From Microvirga terrae (GTDB taxonomy: Bacteria; Pseudomonadota; Alphaproteobacteria; Rhizobiales; Beijerinckiaceae), in NCBI RefSeq assembly GCF_013307435.2, contig NZ_CP102845.1, forward strand, positions 2,303,001 through 2,367,000: DNA of 64,000 nt, given 5' to 3'. Position numbers and translations under genes: made by a program. This document shows, piece after piece, positions 34,964-44,623 of the stretch (its first letter is position 1; each line of letters starts with the position of its first letter). The notes beneath the pieces were generated by a model, which saw nothing but the letters and a program-made list of their open reading frames with translations, did not search any database and was not told the origin of the DNA.

Positions 34964-36856
34964 ATGCGAATTCTGCGCATGCTTACCGTTGCCACTGGTC
35001 TGGCCCTGGCAGCGACCACCGCACTGTCCCAAACCAACGTCCCGGGTGTACCGCGAAACGAGACGATCATCCTCGAGAATCCCGAGGGGACGATCAAGAA
35101 CCCTGGATGGTTTAACATCTGGACCATCAATGCCGGCGGGCAATACACCGGACTGCATCAACTCGCGCTTGATACGCTCTGGTACATCGATCCCGAGCGG
35201 GGGCTGGACGGGGTCTGGGAGAATTCCCTTGCCGCCGAGAAGCCGATCTACAATGCAGATTTCACCGAGATGACGGTCAAGCTGCGTCCGGGAATCTACT
35301 GGAGCGACGGCGTAGAGTTCACGGCCGACGATCTCATCTACACGGTCGAGACCCAAATCAAGAATCCCGGCATGCGCTGGAGTGCTCTGCTGGGGCTGAA
35401 TGTCGAGAGCGTGTCGTCGCCCGAGCCGTGGACGGTTCGGTTCAAGCTGAAGAAGCCGAACTCGCGATTCCACTCGCTCTTCACTGTCAGGTTCAATGCA
35501 ATCTGGATGATGCCGAAGCATGTCTTCGAGAAGGCGGCCGATCCCCAGAGGTTCGATTTCAATCCACCGGTTTCACTCGGCGCCTATAAGCTTCACAGCT
35601 TCGACCCCGATGGGAAATGGTACATCTGGCAGAAGCGCGACGACTGGCAGCGCACCACGCTCGGTCGTTACGGCGAGCCTGGGCCGAAATATGCGGCCTA
35701 TATCGATCCGGGTCCTCCTGACAAACGCGTGATCGCTCAGCTCAACCATAACCTGGACGTCGTGCATGACATCGCGCCCGAGGGCATGTTCACCCTGACC
35801 AAGCAGTCACCAAGCCTCAAGACGTGGTTCCCGAACTTCCCGTTCGCCCACCCTGACCCGACCCTTCCGTCCGTGATCTTCAACATGCAGAACCCTGCGT
35901 TCCAGAACAAGGACGTGCGGTGGGCTCTGGCTCTCCTGATCGATATCAAGGCAGTCTCGATGGCGTCCTATCGCGGAGCGGCAACGCTTTCCCCGATCGG
36001 AATTCCGCCGACCGGAACTCATCCGGACGATTACCACATCCCCCTCCAGGAGTGGCTTGCGTCGTACGAGATCGACACGGGCAAAAGCAAGGTCAAGCCG
36101 TACGATCCGAACATCGGGAACCAAATCGCCGATATGCTGCGTCCCACGATGAAGGAGCAGATCCCGACCGATCCTGCGGAGATCAGAAAAGCCTTCGGCT
36201 ACGGCTGGTGGAAGCCGAACCCGCAGGCGGCCACCGAGCTCCTCGAAAAGGCCGGTTACACGAAACGCGGCAATGCCTGGTACACGCCCGATGGCAAGCC
36301 GTTCTCCATCAAGCTCATGGTCGAGGGCGATTCCCGCCCGATCCTGACCCGAGCCGGGACCATGATCGTGCAGCAGTGGCGTCAATTCGGCATCGATGCG
36401 AAGACGGAGGTCGCCCAGGGCACCACGATGCTCGACCGACGTATCGCCGGCGACTTCGAGACGCTGATTTCCTGGAGCGTCGAAACCTACGGCGGCCATC
36501 CTGACCTGTCGTTTTTCCTCGATAGCTGGCACTCCCAGTTCGTCGCAGCGCCGGGCAAGACGCAATCTCCTCGCAACTGGCAGCGCTGGAGCAATCCGGA
36601 CCTCGACAAGATCATCGAGGAGGTGCGCCGGATCTCCTTCGACGACAAGAGGACGGTCGAACTCGGCCGCGATTACGCGAAGCTCATCGTTCGCGAGATG
36701 CCGATCATTCCGCTGATGGCCTACAATGTCTTCACGGCCATGGATGAGACCTACTGGACGGGATATCCGACGGCAGAGAATCCCTATGCCAACCCCGTGC
36801 CGAACTGGGGCAACTCCCGCTCGATGATGGTGAGGCTGAAGCCCAAGCAGCAGTAG
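34964..36856 (+). CDS. ABC transporter substrate-binding protein, family 5 (oligosaccharide type)
   Basis: A 630-residue periplasmic binding protein with signal peptide (LTVATGLALAATTALSQ). Family 5 (Opp/Dpp fold) marks: VKLRPGIYWSDGVEFTADDLIYTVE, FKLKKPNSRFHSLF and, towards the end, WSNPDLDKIIEEVRR with IIPLMAYN. It is longer than typical peptide binders, as in family 5 proteins that bind oligosaccharides. GGAGGAGC precedes ATG 34964. It is the first gene of a five-component operon ending in an arabinofuranosidase, so the likely ligand is an arabinose-containing oligosaccharide rather than a peptide. Confidence 0.92.
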   Translation: MRILRMLTVATGLALAATTALSQTNVPGVPRNETIILENPEGTIKNPGWFNIWTINAGGQYTGLHQLALDTLWYIDPERGLDGVWENSLAAEKPIYNADFTEMTVKLRPGIYWSDGVEFTADDLIYTVETQIKNPGMRWSALLGLNVESVSSPEPWTVRFKLKKPNSRFHSLFTVRFNAIWMMPKHVFEKAADPQRFDFNPPVSLGAYKLHSFDPDGKWYIWQKRDDWQRTTLGRYGEPGPKYAAYIDPGPPDKRVIAQLNHNLDVVHDIAPEGMFTLTKQSPSLKTWFPNFPFAHPDPTLPSVIFNMQNPAFQNKDVRWALALLIDIKAVSMASYRGAATLSPIGIPPTGTHPDDYHIPLQEWLASYEIDTGKSKVKPYDPNIGNQIADMLRPTMKEQIPTDPAEIRKAFGYGWWKPNPQAATELLEKAGYTKRGNAWYTPDGKPFSIKLMVEGDSRPILTRAGTMIVQQWRQFGIDAKTEVAQGTTMLDRRIAGDFETLISWSVETYGGHPDLSFFLDSWHSQFVAAPGKTQSPRNWQRWSNPDLDKIIEEVRRISFDDKRTVELGRDYAKLIVREMPIIPLMAYNVFTAMDETYWTGYPTAENPYANPVPNWGNSRSMMVRLKPKQQ

Positions 36857-36898
36857 CGCTCCGACATCTCCTTCATCCATGAAGACAAGGAGCGGTTC

Positions 36899-37903
36899 AT
36901 GAAGGCTTACCTGGCCTATCTGTCCAAGCGGCTCGTGCAGTTCGCGGTCGTCGTCTTCGTCGGGATCAACATCACCTACCTGGTGACCCATATGACCCCG
37001 ATCAATCCGGTCGAGCAGTCGATCTCGGCCGCGACGTCCTACGGGGCAACCAGTCCGGAAGCCATCGAGATGATGCGGCAGTCCCTGCGTCAGCTCTATG
37101 GTCTCGAGGGCACGCCCTGGGAGCAGTACGTCAGCTTCTGGAAGCGGGTTCTGGTCGGCGACTTCGGGCCCTCCTTGTCGGCCTTCCCAACTCCGGTCTC
37201 GCAGCTCATCCTGCGGGCCCTTCCCTGGACTGTCGGGCTCCTGCTGGTCTCGACGCTCCTGACCTGGTTTCTCGGCAACTTGCTTGGCGGCCTCGCGGGA
37301 TACTATCGGAACAGCCGCATCCTTCGGGCATTCGGCGTCCTCAGCATGGGGCTTCACCCCATCCCGTACTACGTGGTCGCCTTTGTTCTTCTCATCATCT
37401 TCGGCTTCCTCTGGCCGGTTCTGCCGATCAGCGGAGGCGCCACGATGGCGTCAGACCGGTCCAATACCTTGGCATTTGCCCTTGATGTCACCGTGCACTC
37501 GATCCTGCCCGTCCTCTCGCTGATGGCCGTCGGCATCGGAGGCTGGTTCATGGGCATGCGCTCGCTCGTGTCCAACATTGTGACAGAAGATTACGTGGTT
37601 TACGCTGAACTGGCCGGCGTCAAGCGCAGCAAGATCATGCGGTCCTATGTGATGCGCAATGCGCTTGGCCCTCAGGTCACGGGTTTGGCCTTGCAGCTTG
37701 GTGCGATCTTCAACGGTGCGATCATCACCGAGCAGGTCTTCGGTTACCCGGGCGTCGGATCGCTCCTGATCAGCGCGGTGCATTCCGGTGACTACAGCTT
37801 GGTTCTCGGCATTACCACCGTTTCGATCGTGGCCGTCTCCGCGGCTGTTCTTCTGATCGATCTTCTCTATCCGTTGATCGACCCGCGCGTGGAGGCACGC
37901 TGA
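36899..37903 (+). CDS. ABC transporter permease (OppB/DppB type)
   Basis: A 334-residue inner-membrane permease with about six helices. The first helix is preceded by YLSKRLVQFAVVVFVGINI, the large periplasmic loop follows, and the cytoplasmic EAA-type loop reads YVVYAELAGVKRSKIMRSYVMRNALGPQ. AAGGAGCGG precedes ATG 36899, 42 bases after the binding protein. The stop shares one base with the next ATG, so translation is coupled. Confidence 0.93.
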   Translation: MKAYLAYLSKRLVQFAVVVFVGINITYLVTHMTPINPVEQSISAATSYGATSPEAIEMMRQSLRQLYGLEGTPWEQYVSFWKRVLVGDFGPSLSAFPTPVSQLILRALPWTVGLLLVSTLLTWFLGNLLGGLAGYYRNSRILRAFGVLSMGLHPIPYYVVAFVLLIIFGFLWPVLPISGGATMASDRSNTLAFALDVTVHSILPVLSLMAVGIGGWFMGMRSLVSNIVTEDYVVYAELAGVKRSKIMRSYVMRNALGPQVTGLALQLGAIFNGAIITEQVFGYPGVGSLLISAVHSGDYSLVLGITTVSIVAVSAAVLLIDLLYPLIDPRVEAR

Positions 37904-38772
37904 TGAACACGCTGAGAATCCTGCGCGACCTCCTGCGCTACAACGCCGAGTTCGCCATCGGACTGTTCCTGGTGCTCATCGTGGCGGCCATTGCGCTCTG
38001 CTCCTTCTTCTCGCCCTATCCGCCGATGGACGTCTATGTCGTGCCGCCCGACGTGCCGCCGTCCTGGGAGCATCCGCTAGGAACGACCTCGCGGGGTCAG
38101 GACGTGTTCTGGCAGCTCACCTTCGCAATCCGGAACACGCTTCTGTTCGGCATCGTGGTGGCGTTCCTCAGCCGGATCATATCCCTCGCGGTCGGACTCA
38201 TCTCAGGGTACAAGGGCGGTTGGGTGGATCGGATCCTGATGTCGATCAACGATACGTTCGTCGTCGTGCCGCTCTTTCCCATCCTGGTTCTGTTCTACTT
38301 CATCATGCGGGATCAGATGACATGGGCGATGCTGGCGATCATCACGGCGTTGCTGGGATGGGCCTACGATGCGCGGCTGATCCGGTCCGTCGCGATGAGC
38401 CTGCGGACCCGCGAGTTCACCCGCCAGGCCGTGTTCTCCGGCATGAGTACAGGCAAGATCGTTCTCCAGGAACACCTGCCGTTCGTCCTGCCGATCGTGT
38501 TCTCGACGACCATGAACAATATCAACTGGTCGATCGGCATCGAGGTGACGCTGTCGGTTCTGGGTTTCACGGACATCAACACTCCCACCATCGGCGGTAT
38601 GATCTATTGGGCGAACCAGCACACTGCCTTGGTTTCCGGAATTTGGTGGTGGGTCACGTTCCCGGTCCTTCTCGTGATCATGCTGTTCATCGGGCTGTTC
38701 CTGCTGGCCATATCAATGAACGAGTATATCGATCCCCGCAGCCGCCTAAGCCGTCTTGGAGGGCAGGCATGA
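37903..38772 (+). CDS. ABC transporter permease (OppC/DppC type)
   Basis: A 289-residue permease. It has the OppC N-terminal helix and loop (FAIGLFLVLIVAAIALCSFF, HPLGTTSRGQDVFWQL) and the EAA-type loop SLRTREFTRQAVFSGMSTGKIVLQEHLPFVLP. It starts on the last base of the previous stop (TGATG) and overlaps the next ATG by ATGA. It is the second subunit of the membrane channel of this importer. Confidence 0.93.
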   Translation: MNTLRILRDLLRYNAEFAIGLFLVLIVAAIALCSFFSPYPPMDVYVVPPDVPPSWEHPLGTTSRGQDVFWQLTFAIRNTLLFGIVVAFLSRIISLAVGLISGYKGGWVDRILMSINDTFVVVPLFPILVLFYFIMRDQMTWAMLAIITALLGWAYDARLIRSVAMSLRTREFTRQAVFSGMSTGKIVLQEHLPFVLPIVFSTTMNNINWSIGIEVTLSVLGFTDINTPTIGGMIYWANQHTALVSGIWWWVTFPVLLVIMLFIGLFLLAISMNEYIDPRSRLSRLGGQA

Positions 38773-39830
38773 TCGCAGAACTTCGAGCGATTTCTTCGCC
38801 CAACGAACTGAGTACGCCGCAGACCGTGCCGCTGCTCACGGTCGACCGGCTGAAGGCTTATTACAAGGTGAAGCTGTTCGGGGTCGATCGTGAAGTCCGT
38901 GCGGTCGATGACATCAGCCTGATGATCAACCGCAACGAGATCTACGGTCTGGCCGGCGAGTCGAGTTCCGGCAAGAGCTCTCTCATCAAGACCATCGCGG
39001 GGGCAATCCGCCCCCCGCTCAGGGTGGTCGAAGGCTCGGTGCGCTTCGCGTTCAGCGACGGGGAACGGGACATCTACAAGCTTTCGCCGCAGGAACTGTC
39101 GGCAATTCGCTGGAGCCGCCTGTCCTATATCATGCAGGGGTCCATGAGCGTGCTGAATCCGGTGCGGCGGATCAGGCACGCCTTCGAAGACTTCGCGCTG
39201 CCGCACGTGAGCGCGAAGGGCGCGGACTTTACCCGTCTCGTGGAGCGGCACCTGAGCCGACTCCACCTTGATCCCGCGGTTCTCCAGGCCTATCCGCACG
39301 AACTGTCCGGCGGCATGCGGCAGAGGGTGACCATTGCCCTCGCGACGGTCTGCAATCCGGAGTTCATCATCGCCGACGAGCCGACGACGGCTCTGGACGT
39401 GATCGTGCAGAAAGGCGTCCTCTCCATGATAAGGGAGATCCAGCAGGAATTCGGATCTTCTGTCCTGTTCGTGACCCACGATATGGCGGTTCACGCCAAC
39501 CTGACCGACCGCCTCGGCATCATGTACGCGGGCCGGTTGGTCGAGGAGGGTCGTACCAGGGACGTATTCAAGAAACCGCTGCACCCCTACACGGCGCATC
39601 TGATCTCCAGCCTGCCGCGCATCGGGGACGAGGCGCCGAAAAAGGCTCTCGAAGGTTCTCCTCCGAGTTTGGCCGACCCTCCGCCGGGGTGCCGCTTCCA
39701 CCCCCGCTGCCCCCTCGCCATCGAGGTCTGCCGCCGCGAGGCTCCGCCCATGGTCGAAATCCTGCCCGGGCATCGGACGGCCTGCCACGTTGCTCAAGCC
39801 GACCCTGCCAGGGTCCGGACGGTCGCATAA
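38769..39830 (+). CDS. ABC transporter ATPase (OppD/DppD type)
   Basis: A 353-residue ATPase from ATG 38769, overlapping the permease stop by four bases; the frame is open much further upstream, but that part is antisense-like read-through of the permease gene. Walker A is GESSSGKSSL, the signature is LSGGMRQR, Walker B is FIIADEP and the switch His is in FVTHDMAV. The Opp-type C-terminal extension is present, with the CRFHPRCPLAIEVC cysteine motif. It energises the importer together with the next gene. Confidence 0.94.
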   Translation: MIAELRAISSPNELSTPQTVPLLTVDRLKAYYKVKLFGVDREVRAVDDISLMINRNEIYGLAGESSSGKSSLIKTIAGAIRPPLRVVEGSVRFAFSDGERDIYKLSPQELSAIRWSRLSYIMQGSMSVLNPVRRIRHAFEDFALPHVSAKGADFTRLVERHLSRLHLDPAVLQAYPHELSGGMRQRVTIALATVCNPEFIIADEPTTALDVIVQKGVLSMIREIQQEFGSSVLFVTHDMAVHANLTDRLGIMYAGRLVEEGRTRDVFKKPLHPYTAHLISSLPRIGDEAPKKALEGSPPSLADPPPGCRFHPRCPLAIEVCRREAPPMVEILPGHRTACHVAQADPARVRTVA

Positions 39831-39842
39831 GGAGGCGAGCGC

Positions 39843-40691
39843 ATGAGGCCGAACCTTCTGGACGTCGAGCACGTCAACAAGATCTTCACACGAGGTGGCT
39901 TCGTGTCGCGGAGGGTGAACCATGCCGTGCACGATGTCAGCTTTTCGCTCACGGCAGACAAGCCTGAGGTGTTCACCATCATCGGTGAATCGGGCAGCGG
40001 CAAGACGACCCTCGCAGGCATGATCCTGAACAGCATTGCTCCCACCACGGGACGAATCCGCTTCCAAGGGCGGGATCTTCGCGACCTCCGCAGCCGGAGC
40101 GCACGGCTCGACTTCATGAGTCATGTGCAGGCAATCTTCCAGAACCCGTTCGATGCGTTCAATCCATTGAAGCGCGTCGATCGCTATCTGTTCAGTGCGG
40201 CGCAGCGATTCACGGAGTGCCGGACGCCCACGGCATCGGCCGAGCGAGCGGACGAGGCGCTGCACAAAGTCGGCCTGTCGCTTGCCGAGGTCCAGGGGCG
40301 TTACCCGCACGAGATGTCGGGCGGCCAACTCCAGCGTGTTGCCATCGCTCGTGCGCTCGTGTCCAACCCGTCCCTCATCGTCGCTGACGAACCGGTCTCG
40401 ATGATCGACGCGTCGCTGCGCATGACGGTGATCAACCTGTTCAAGAAGCTCCGCGACGAGTTCGGAGTGTCGATCATCTACATCACGCATGATCTCGCCA
40501 CGGCCTATTACATCAGCGACCGCTTGATCATCATGCAGAAGGGCCGGGTGGTGGAGGGCGGCGATGCCCGGACCGTGCTGGCAGCCCCGCAGCATCCTTA
40601 TTCGATCAAGCTTCGCCAGGCAGTTCTGTCGGTCGATGACGCTTGGCGGGACGACAGGTTCACGGGTGGCGTGCCTGCCGTCGCAACCTGA
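39843..40691 (+). CDS. ABC transporter ATPase (OppF/DppF type)
   Basis: A 282-residue ATPase with Walker A GESGSGKTTL, signature MSGGQLQRV, Walker B LIVADEPVSMIDAS and switch YITHDLAT. It lacks the Cys-rich C-terminal tail that OppF proteins often have (it ends soon after HPYSIKLRQAVLSVDD), so it is a short form. It lies 12 bases after the OppD-type gene with AGGAGG upstream of the ATG. Confidence 0.93.
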   Translation: MRPNLLDVEHVNKIFTRGGFVSRRVNHAVHDVSFSLTADKPEVFTIIGESGSGKTTLAGMILNSIAPTTGRIRFQGRDLRDLRSRSARLDFMSHVQAIFQNPFDAFNPLKRVDRYLFSAAQRFTECRTPTASAERADEALHKVGLSLAEVQGRYPHEMSGGQLQRVAIARALVSNPSLIVADEPVSMIDASLRMTVINLFKKLRDEFGVSIIYITHDLATAYYISDRLIIMQKGRVVEGGDARTVLAAPQHPYSIKLRQAVLSVDDAWRDDRFTGGVPAVAT

Positions 40692-40760
40692 CCCATTCCC
40701 ACTCTCAACGATGGCTCACGGCAGTGAGCTTGCAGCCTCCTCACTGATCGGAGTCTCTCC

Positions 40761-42314
40761 ATGAAAGAAGCCAAAGTCACCATCGACCGCGATTTCTCCA
40801 TTGCGGAAACGGATCCCCGTCTCTTCGGCGCATTCGTCGAGCATCTGGGGCGGTGCGTCTACGGGGGAATCTACGAGCCCGGGCATCCGACCGCTGACGA
40901 GCGCGGGTTCCGGCAGGACGTGCTCGAACTCGTCCGTGAGCTTGCCCCGACCATCATCCGCTATCCCGGTGGAAATTTCGTTTCAGGATACAACTGGGAA
41001 GATGGGGTCGGCCCGGTGGAGAACCGCCCGCGCAGGCTCGATCTCGCCTGGATGTCCACCGAGCCGAACACGTTCGGGACCAACGAGTTCATGGACTGGT
41101 GTCAGGCAGCCGGCGTCGAGCCCATGATGGCGGTGAATCTCGGCACCCGCGGCCCCGATGATGCTCGCCGCCTTCTGGAGTACTGCAACTTTCCTGGCGG
41201 GACGGAACTGTCGGATCTGCGCCGTGCCCATGGCTGGGAGAAGCCGCACAACGTGAAATTCTGGTGCCTGGGCAACGAGATGGACGGCCCATGGCAGATG
41301 GAGACCAAGACCGCATGGGAATATGGGCGAATTGCCGCCGAGGCGGCCAAGCTCATGAAATGGATCGATCCAACGATCGAACTGGCGGCCTGCGGCTCCT
41401 CTTCGCGCAACATGCCGACCTTCGGAAGTTGGGAGGACACAGTGCTCGACCACTCGTTCGAGCACGTCGAGTACATCTCCCTGCACACGTACCTGAACAA
41501 CTATGCGGATGATACTGCAGCCTTTCTCGCAAGTCCGGATCTGATGGACAGCTTCATCGAAGAGGTCGTGGCGATTGCCGACGCGGTCGCCGCCCGTCGT
41601 CGTTCACCCAAGCGCATCATGCTGAGTTTCGACGAATGGAACGTCTGGTATCGTACTCGGCGCAAGAATGAGGGGCGGGTGAAGCTCGGATGGCCGGTCG
41701 CGCCACAGATCCTCGAGGAAATCTACAACATGCAGGATGCACTTGCCTTCGGGGGAGCCTGCATATCGCTTCTCAACCATGCGGACCGGGTCAAGTCGGC
41801 CTGCCTCGCGCAGCTGGTGAACGCCATCGCGCCCATCATGACGGAGACCGGCGGGCCTGCCTGGCGGCAGACGATCTTCTATCCGTTCAAGGACATGAGC
41901 ACTTTCGGCCGCGGCACCGTGCTGCAAACGAAGGTGAGCTCGCCCACCTACGAGACGACCTACTACGATCCGCGCGGCACGTCCGACCTCCGGTTCCCGA
42001 TCTCGGCAGTGCCGTATCTCAAGGTGTCGGTCGTGCACAATCACGAGGACGATTGCGTCACCATCTTTGCGCTCAACCGAAGCCTCGACGCGAGCCTGTC
42101 GGTGGAAGCCCTCGTCCGCGGCTTTGACGGCTTGACGGTCAAGGAGGCACATCAAATGCGCAATGACGATCTGATGGCCGTCAACACGAAGGATGCGCCG
42201 GATACGATCGCGCCGACTCCGCTCGAGGGGGTCGAGATCTGGGACGAGACGGTGAAGGTCAAGCTCGCGCCGGCTTCCTGGAACGTCATCCGGCTGGGTG
42301 TTCAGAAACAATAG
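40761..42314 (+). CDS. abfA: GH51 alpha-N-arabinofuranosidase
   Basis: A 517-residue intracellular GH51 enzyme, the usual length. The acid/base Glu173 is in CLGNEMDG and the nucleophile Glu292 is in SFDEWNVWY. Further family marks are RYPGGNFVSGYNWEDGVGP and SLHTYLNN. There is no signal peptide, so it should release arabinose from arabinosides after import. It starts 69 bases after the last ABC gene on the same strand and is therefore the probable end of the operon; a strong hairpin follows. It gives the best clue to what the importer carries. Confidence 0.95.
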   Translation: MKEAKVTIDRDFSIAETDPRLFGAFVEHLGRCVYGGIYEPGHPTADERGFRQDVLELVRELAPTIIRYPGGNFVSGYNWEDGVGPVENRPRRLDLAWMSTEPNTFGTNEFMDWCQAAGVEPMMAVNLGTRGPDDARRLLEYCNFPGGTELSDLRRAHGWEKPHNVKFWCLGNEMDGPWQMETKTAWEYGRIAAEAAKLMKWIDPTIELAACGSSSRNMPTFGSWEDTVLDHSFEHVEYISLHTYLNNYADDTAAFLASPDLMDSFIEEVVAIADAVAARRRSPKRIMLSFDEWNVWYRTRRKNEGRVKLGWPVAPQILEEIYNMQDALAFGGACISLLNHADRVKSACLAQLVNAIAPIMTETGGPAWRQTIFYPFKDMSTFGRGTVLQTKVSSPTYETTYYDPRGTSDLRFPISAVPYLKVSVVHNHEDDCVTIFALNRSLDASLSVEALVRGFDGLTVKEAHQMRNDDLMAVNTKDAPDTIAPTPLEGVEIWDETVKVKLAPASWNVIRLGVQKQ

Positions 42315-42333
42315 GCGCCGGAACAAGGCTGAC

Positions 42334-42362
42334 GCGGCGGGATCGGAAATCGGACCCGCCGC
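42334..42362 (+). terminator. Hairpin after the arabinoside operon
   Basis: GCGGCGGG (42334-42341) pairs with CCCGCCGC (42355-42362), 20 bases after the GH51 stop, between convergent genes. No T-run follows. A terminator or 3'-end stabiliser is likely. Confidence 0.5.
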
Positions 42363-42407
42363 AGCGCCTGCCTGTCCCGTCTCCAAAGGGCCCCGGTCCG
42401 CTGCACT

Positions 42408-43157
42408 CTATTCGCCGTAAACCTCAACGCTTCCGAGCCCGCCGATGTCGAAGCGGAAAGTGAAGGGGCCGCTTGGGAAACGCGTCGTGACGATGCTGCC
42501 GGTCATGACGATGTCGCCCTTTCGCAGGGTGCGGCCCGAGGCCGCGAGGTGGTTTGCCAACCATGCCAGGGGTATGAAGGGATGTCCGAGCGCATCCGCC
42601 CCGTGTCCGCGTCCGATCTCCTCCCCGTCCTGATAGGCAATCCCTTCCGTCTCATCCAGGCGGGCGGGAGGTGGCACAAAGTCTCCCAGTACGACGCCCG
42701 CATTCCAGGAATTGTCGGCGACGAGCGTGTTGATATCGAGAACGCTGTAGTCGGCATGGCGATCATCGACAAGTTCGATCGCCGCAGCAACAGCATCGAT
42801 CGCGTCGCCAGCCTGCTCGGGGGTGACCGGACTGTCGGCTGGAACCAGATCCCGGCCGAGGCGGCAGCAGATCTCGAATTCCAATCCGAGGTGGTTATAG
42901 TCCGCCAACGATAGGCGGATGCCGCTCCTCGCGACCTTTCTGCCGAAGATCGTGCCGCTGATCGGCTGATCGATGCCGCACATGTCTTGCATGCGTTTGG
43001 AGGTCAGGCCGATCTTGTAGCCGGCCTGGGTATCGTCCGCGATGATCGATGCCACATAGGCATCCTGCACGCGATAGGCATCCGAAAGACCCCTGATCCC
43101 CTGGAGTTGGTGGAATTTCACTCCGTTTCGGTGTTCGGCAGCCAGCTGGTCGGCCAT
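42408..43157 (-). CDS. MhpD-family hydratase/decarboxylase
   Basis: A 249-residue protein of the 2-keto-4-pentenoate hydratase / 4-oxalocrotonate decarboxylase family, recognised by AYRVQDAYVASI, YKIGLTSKRMQDM, EFEICCRLGRDL (metal-binding Glu region), NTLVADNSWNAGVVLGD, AWLANHLAASGRTLRKGDIVMTGS and FRFDIGGLGSVEV. The start is uncertain: ATG 43157 leaves a slightly short N-terminus, while an in-frame TTG at 43184 would add nine residues. It lies downstream of a Bug binding protein on the same strand (245-base gap). Substrate unknown. Confidence 0.85.
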   Translation of the reverse strand: MADQLAAEHRNGVKFHQLQGIRGLSDAYRVQDAYVASIIADDTQAGYKIGLTSKRMQDMCGIDQPISGTIFGRKVARSGIRLSLADYNHLGLEFEICCRLGRDLVPADSPVTPEQAGDAIDAVAAAIELVDDRHADYSVLDINTLVADNSWNAGVVLGDFVPPPARLDETEGIAYQDGEEIGRGHGADALGHPFIPLAWLANHLAASGRTLRKGDIVMTGSIVTTRFPSGPFTFRFDIGGLGSVEVYGE

Positions 43158-43402
43158 CGTGCTCGGTGAAATGATCAAATCGAGGCTCTCGGGTCGGGTT
43201 GGTTGCGGACGGCAGGGCTTTATGGCGCGCTGACAGAGTATCGGTTTCGAGTCCTGCTGCAACAGGCATTTGTGGAAAGACGCTATACCCGGCTGTCCAA
43301 GATGGATCTCACGCGACCAAGCGCCCGCGTGAGAATGCTGATCGAATCCGGCGCCCTTGCCGGCCCCCTGTCGGGCGACAAGGCAGGCTCCATAAGGAGC
43401 CT

Positions 43403-44383
43403 TCATTCCACCGAAACGTTGGCGCTCCGGATCACCTCGCCCCATTTGGCGACGTCCGCGGCATGAATCTCGCGCAAGGCCTGCGGCGAGCGCTGGGTGT
43501 CCGGCGGGGGTTCGGCTCCCAGCTGCAGGAACCTTTCGCGCGATGCCGGGTCGGTAATGGCCTTGATCAGGGCGGAGTTCAGCTTTTCGATGACCTCGGG
43601 CGGTGTACCTTTCGGCGCGAACAGGGCATTCCAGACCACCATGTCGATGCCGCTCATGCCAGCCTCGCTTGCTGTGGGCACATCCGGCAGGACCGGCGAT
43701 CGGGTCGGGGCCAGCACCGCAAGCGGCTTGACCGTCTTGGCCTGGACCTGTGACATCAGGCTTGTCACCTGGTCACAGAGGTAGCCGACCTGACCAGACA
43801 CGACGTCCTGCAACGCTGGTCCCGTGCCGCGATAGGGAACGAGCGTGACCGAGACGCCGACACGATTGTTCAACAGCAGGCAGGCGAGATGGGACGTCGA
43901 GCCGACCCCGGCATTTCCATTGGTCAGCGCACCGGCGTTCGCTTTCACGTGATCGGCGAATTCCGAGAGCTTTGTCGCAGGAATGGCGTTGTTGGTGACG
44001 AGCATGATCGGCGCGGAGGCGGCAATGCCGATCGGTTCGAAATCGGAGAGCGGATTGAAGGCGAGCTTCGGATAGAGAGCCGGCGAGAAGCTCATCGTGC
44101 TCATCGGCCCCACCAGGATGGTATGGCCGTCCGGCGCGGCCTTGGCGACACGGCCTGCTCCGATCGTTCCTGCCACGCCCGCGACATTCTCGATCACCAC
44201 CTGCTGCCCAAGCGTGCGCGACATATGCTCGGCCACGATACGGCCGACGATGTCCGTCGGCCCTCCCGGAGCGAAGGGAACGATCATCGTGATGTAGCGG
44301 CTGGGAAAGGCCTGCTGCGCGAGTGCCTGCGCGGTGCCCAGAGTCAGCAACGCGGCGGCCGATAGAGCAACTTTCCACTTGGA
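43403..44383 (-). CDS. Bug-family (tripartite tricarboxylate transporter) binding protein
   Basis: A 326-residue periplasmic binding protein. GTG 44383 is chosen because GGAGGG lies four bases upstream and the signal peptide (VALSAAALLTLGTAQALAQ) then has normal length; ATG 44404 is an alternative. Family marks: ITMIVPFAPGGPTDIVGRI, VVIENVAGVAGTIGAGRVAKAA and NGNAGVGSTSHL. Such proteins deliver carboxylates or similar small acids to TctAB permeases, but no TctA/TctB genes are nearby, so this is an orphan of the kind common in these bacteria. Confidence 0.92.
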   Translation of the reverse strand, partial: SKWKVALSAAALLTLGTAQALAQQAFPSRYITMIVPFAPGGPTDIVGRIVAEHMSRTLGQQVVIENVAGVAGTIGAGRVAKAAPDGHTILVGPMSTMSFSPALYPKLAFNPLSDFEPIGIAASAPIMLVTNNAIPATKLSEFADHVKANAGALTNGNAGVGSTSHLACLLLNNRVGVSVTLVPYRGTGPALQDVVSGQVGYLCDQVTSLMSQVQAKTVKPLAVLAPTRSPVLPDVPTASEAGMSGIDMVVWNALFAPKGTPPEVIEKLNSALIKAITDPASRERFLQLGAEPPPDTQRSPQALREIHAADVAKWGEVIRSANVSVE

Positions 44384-44623
44384 CACGATTCCCTCCGATA
44401 GCATGGGTATTTTTTCTGAAGGCTAGCGGTGGGATGCGGACCGGTCAATTGAATATCCCGAATTCGCAATGTCGTTTCATTCGATGCATCTCTGTCCGAC
44501 TGAATACGAGGCCACGACAGGAGCGGCGTTTACACAGCTCTACCGTCGACGCCGCGTAATCCGCAAAATCCCATCGGTCGTGTGCAACCAGTTGCGAACG
44601 CGCGGCCCGTTCCGCGACACTCC

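Noticed and set aside
35807..37357. 516-codon open frame on the minus strand across the binding protein and permease
   Set aside because: Antisense, crosses two real genes and has only charged low-complexity sequence.
38604..40595. 663-codon open frame on the minus strand under the ABC ATPase genes
   Set aside because: Antisense shadow; the + strand has complete Walker and signature motifs in two ATPases.
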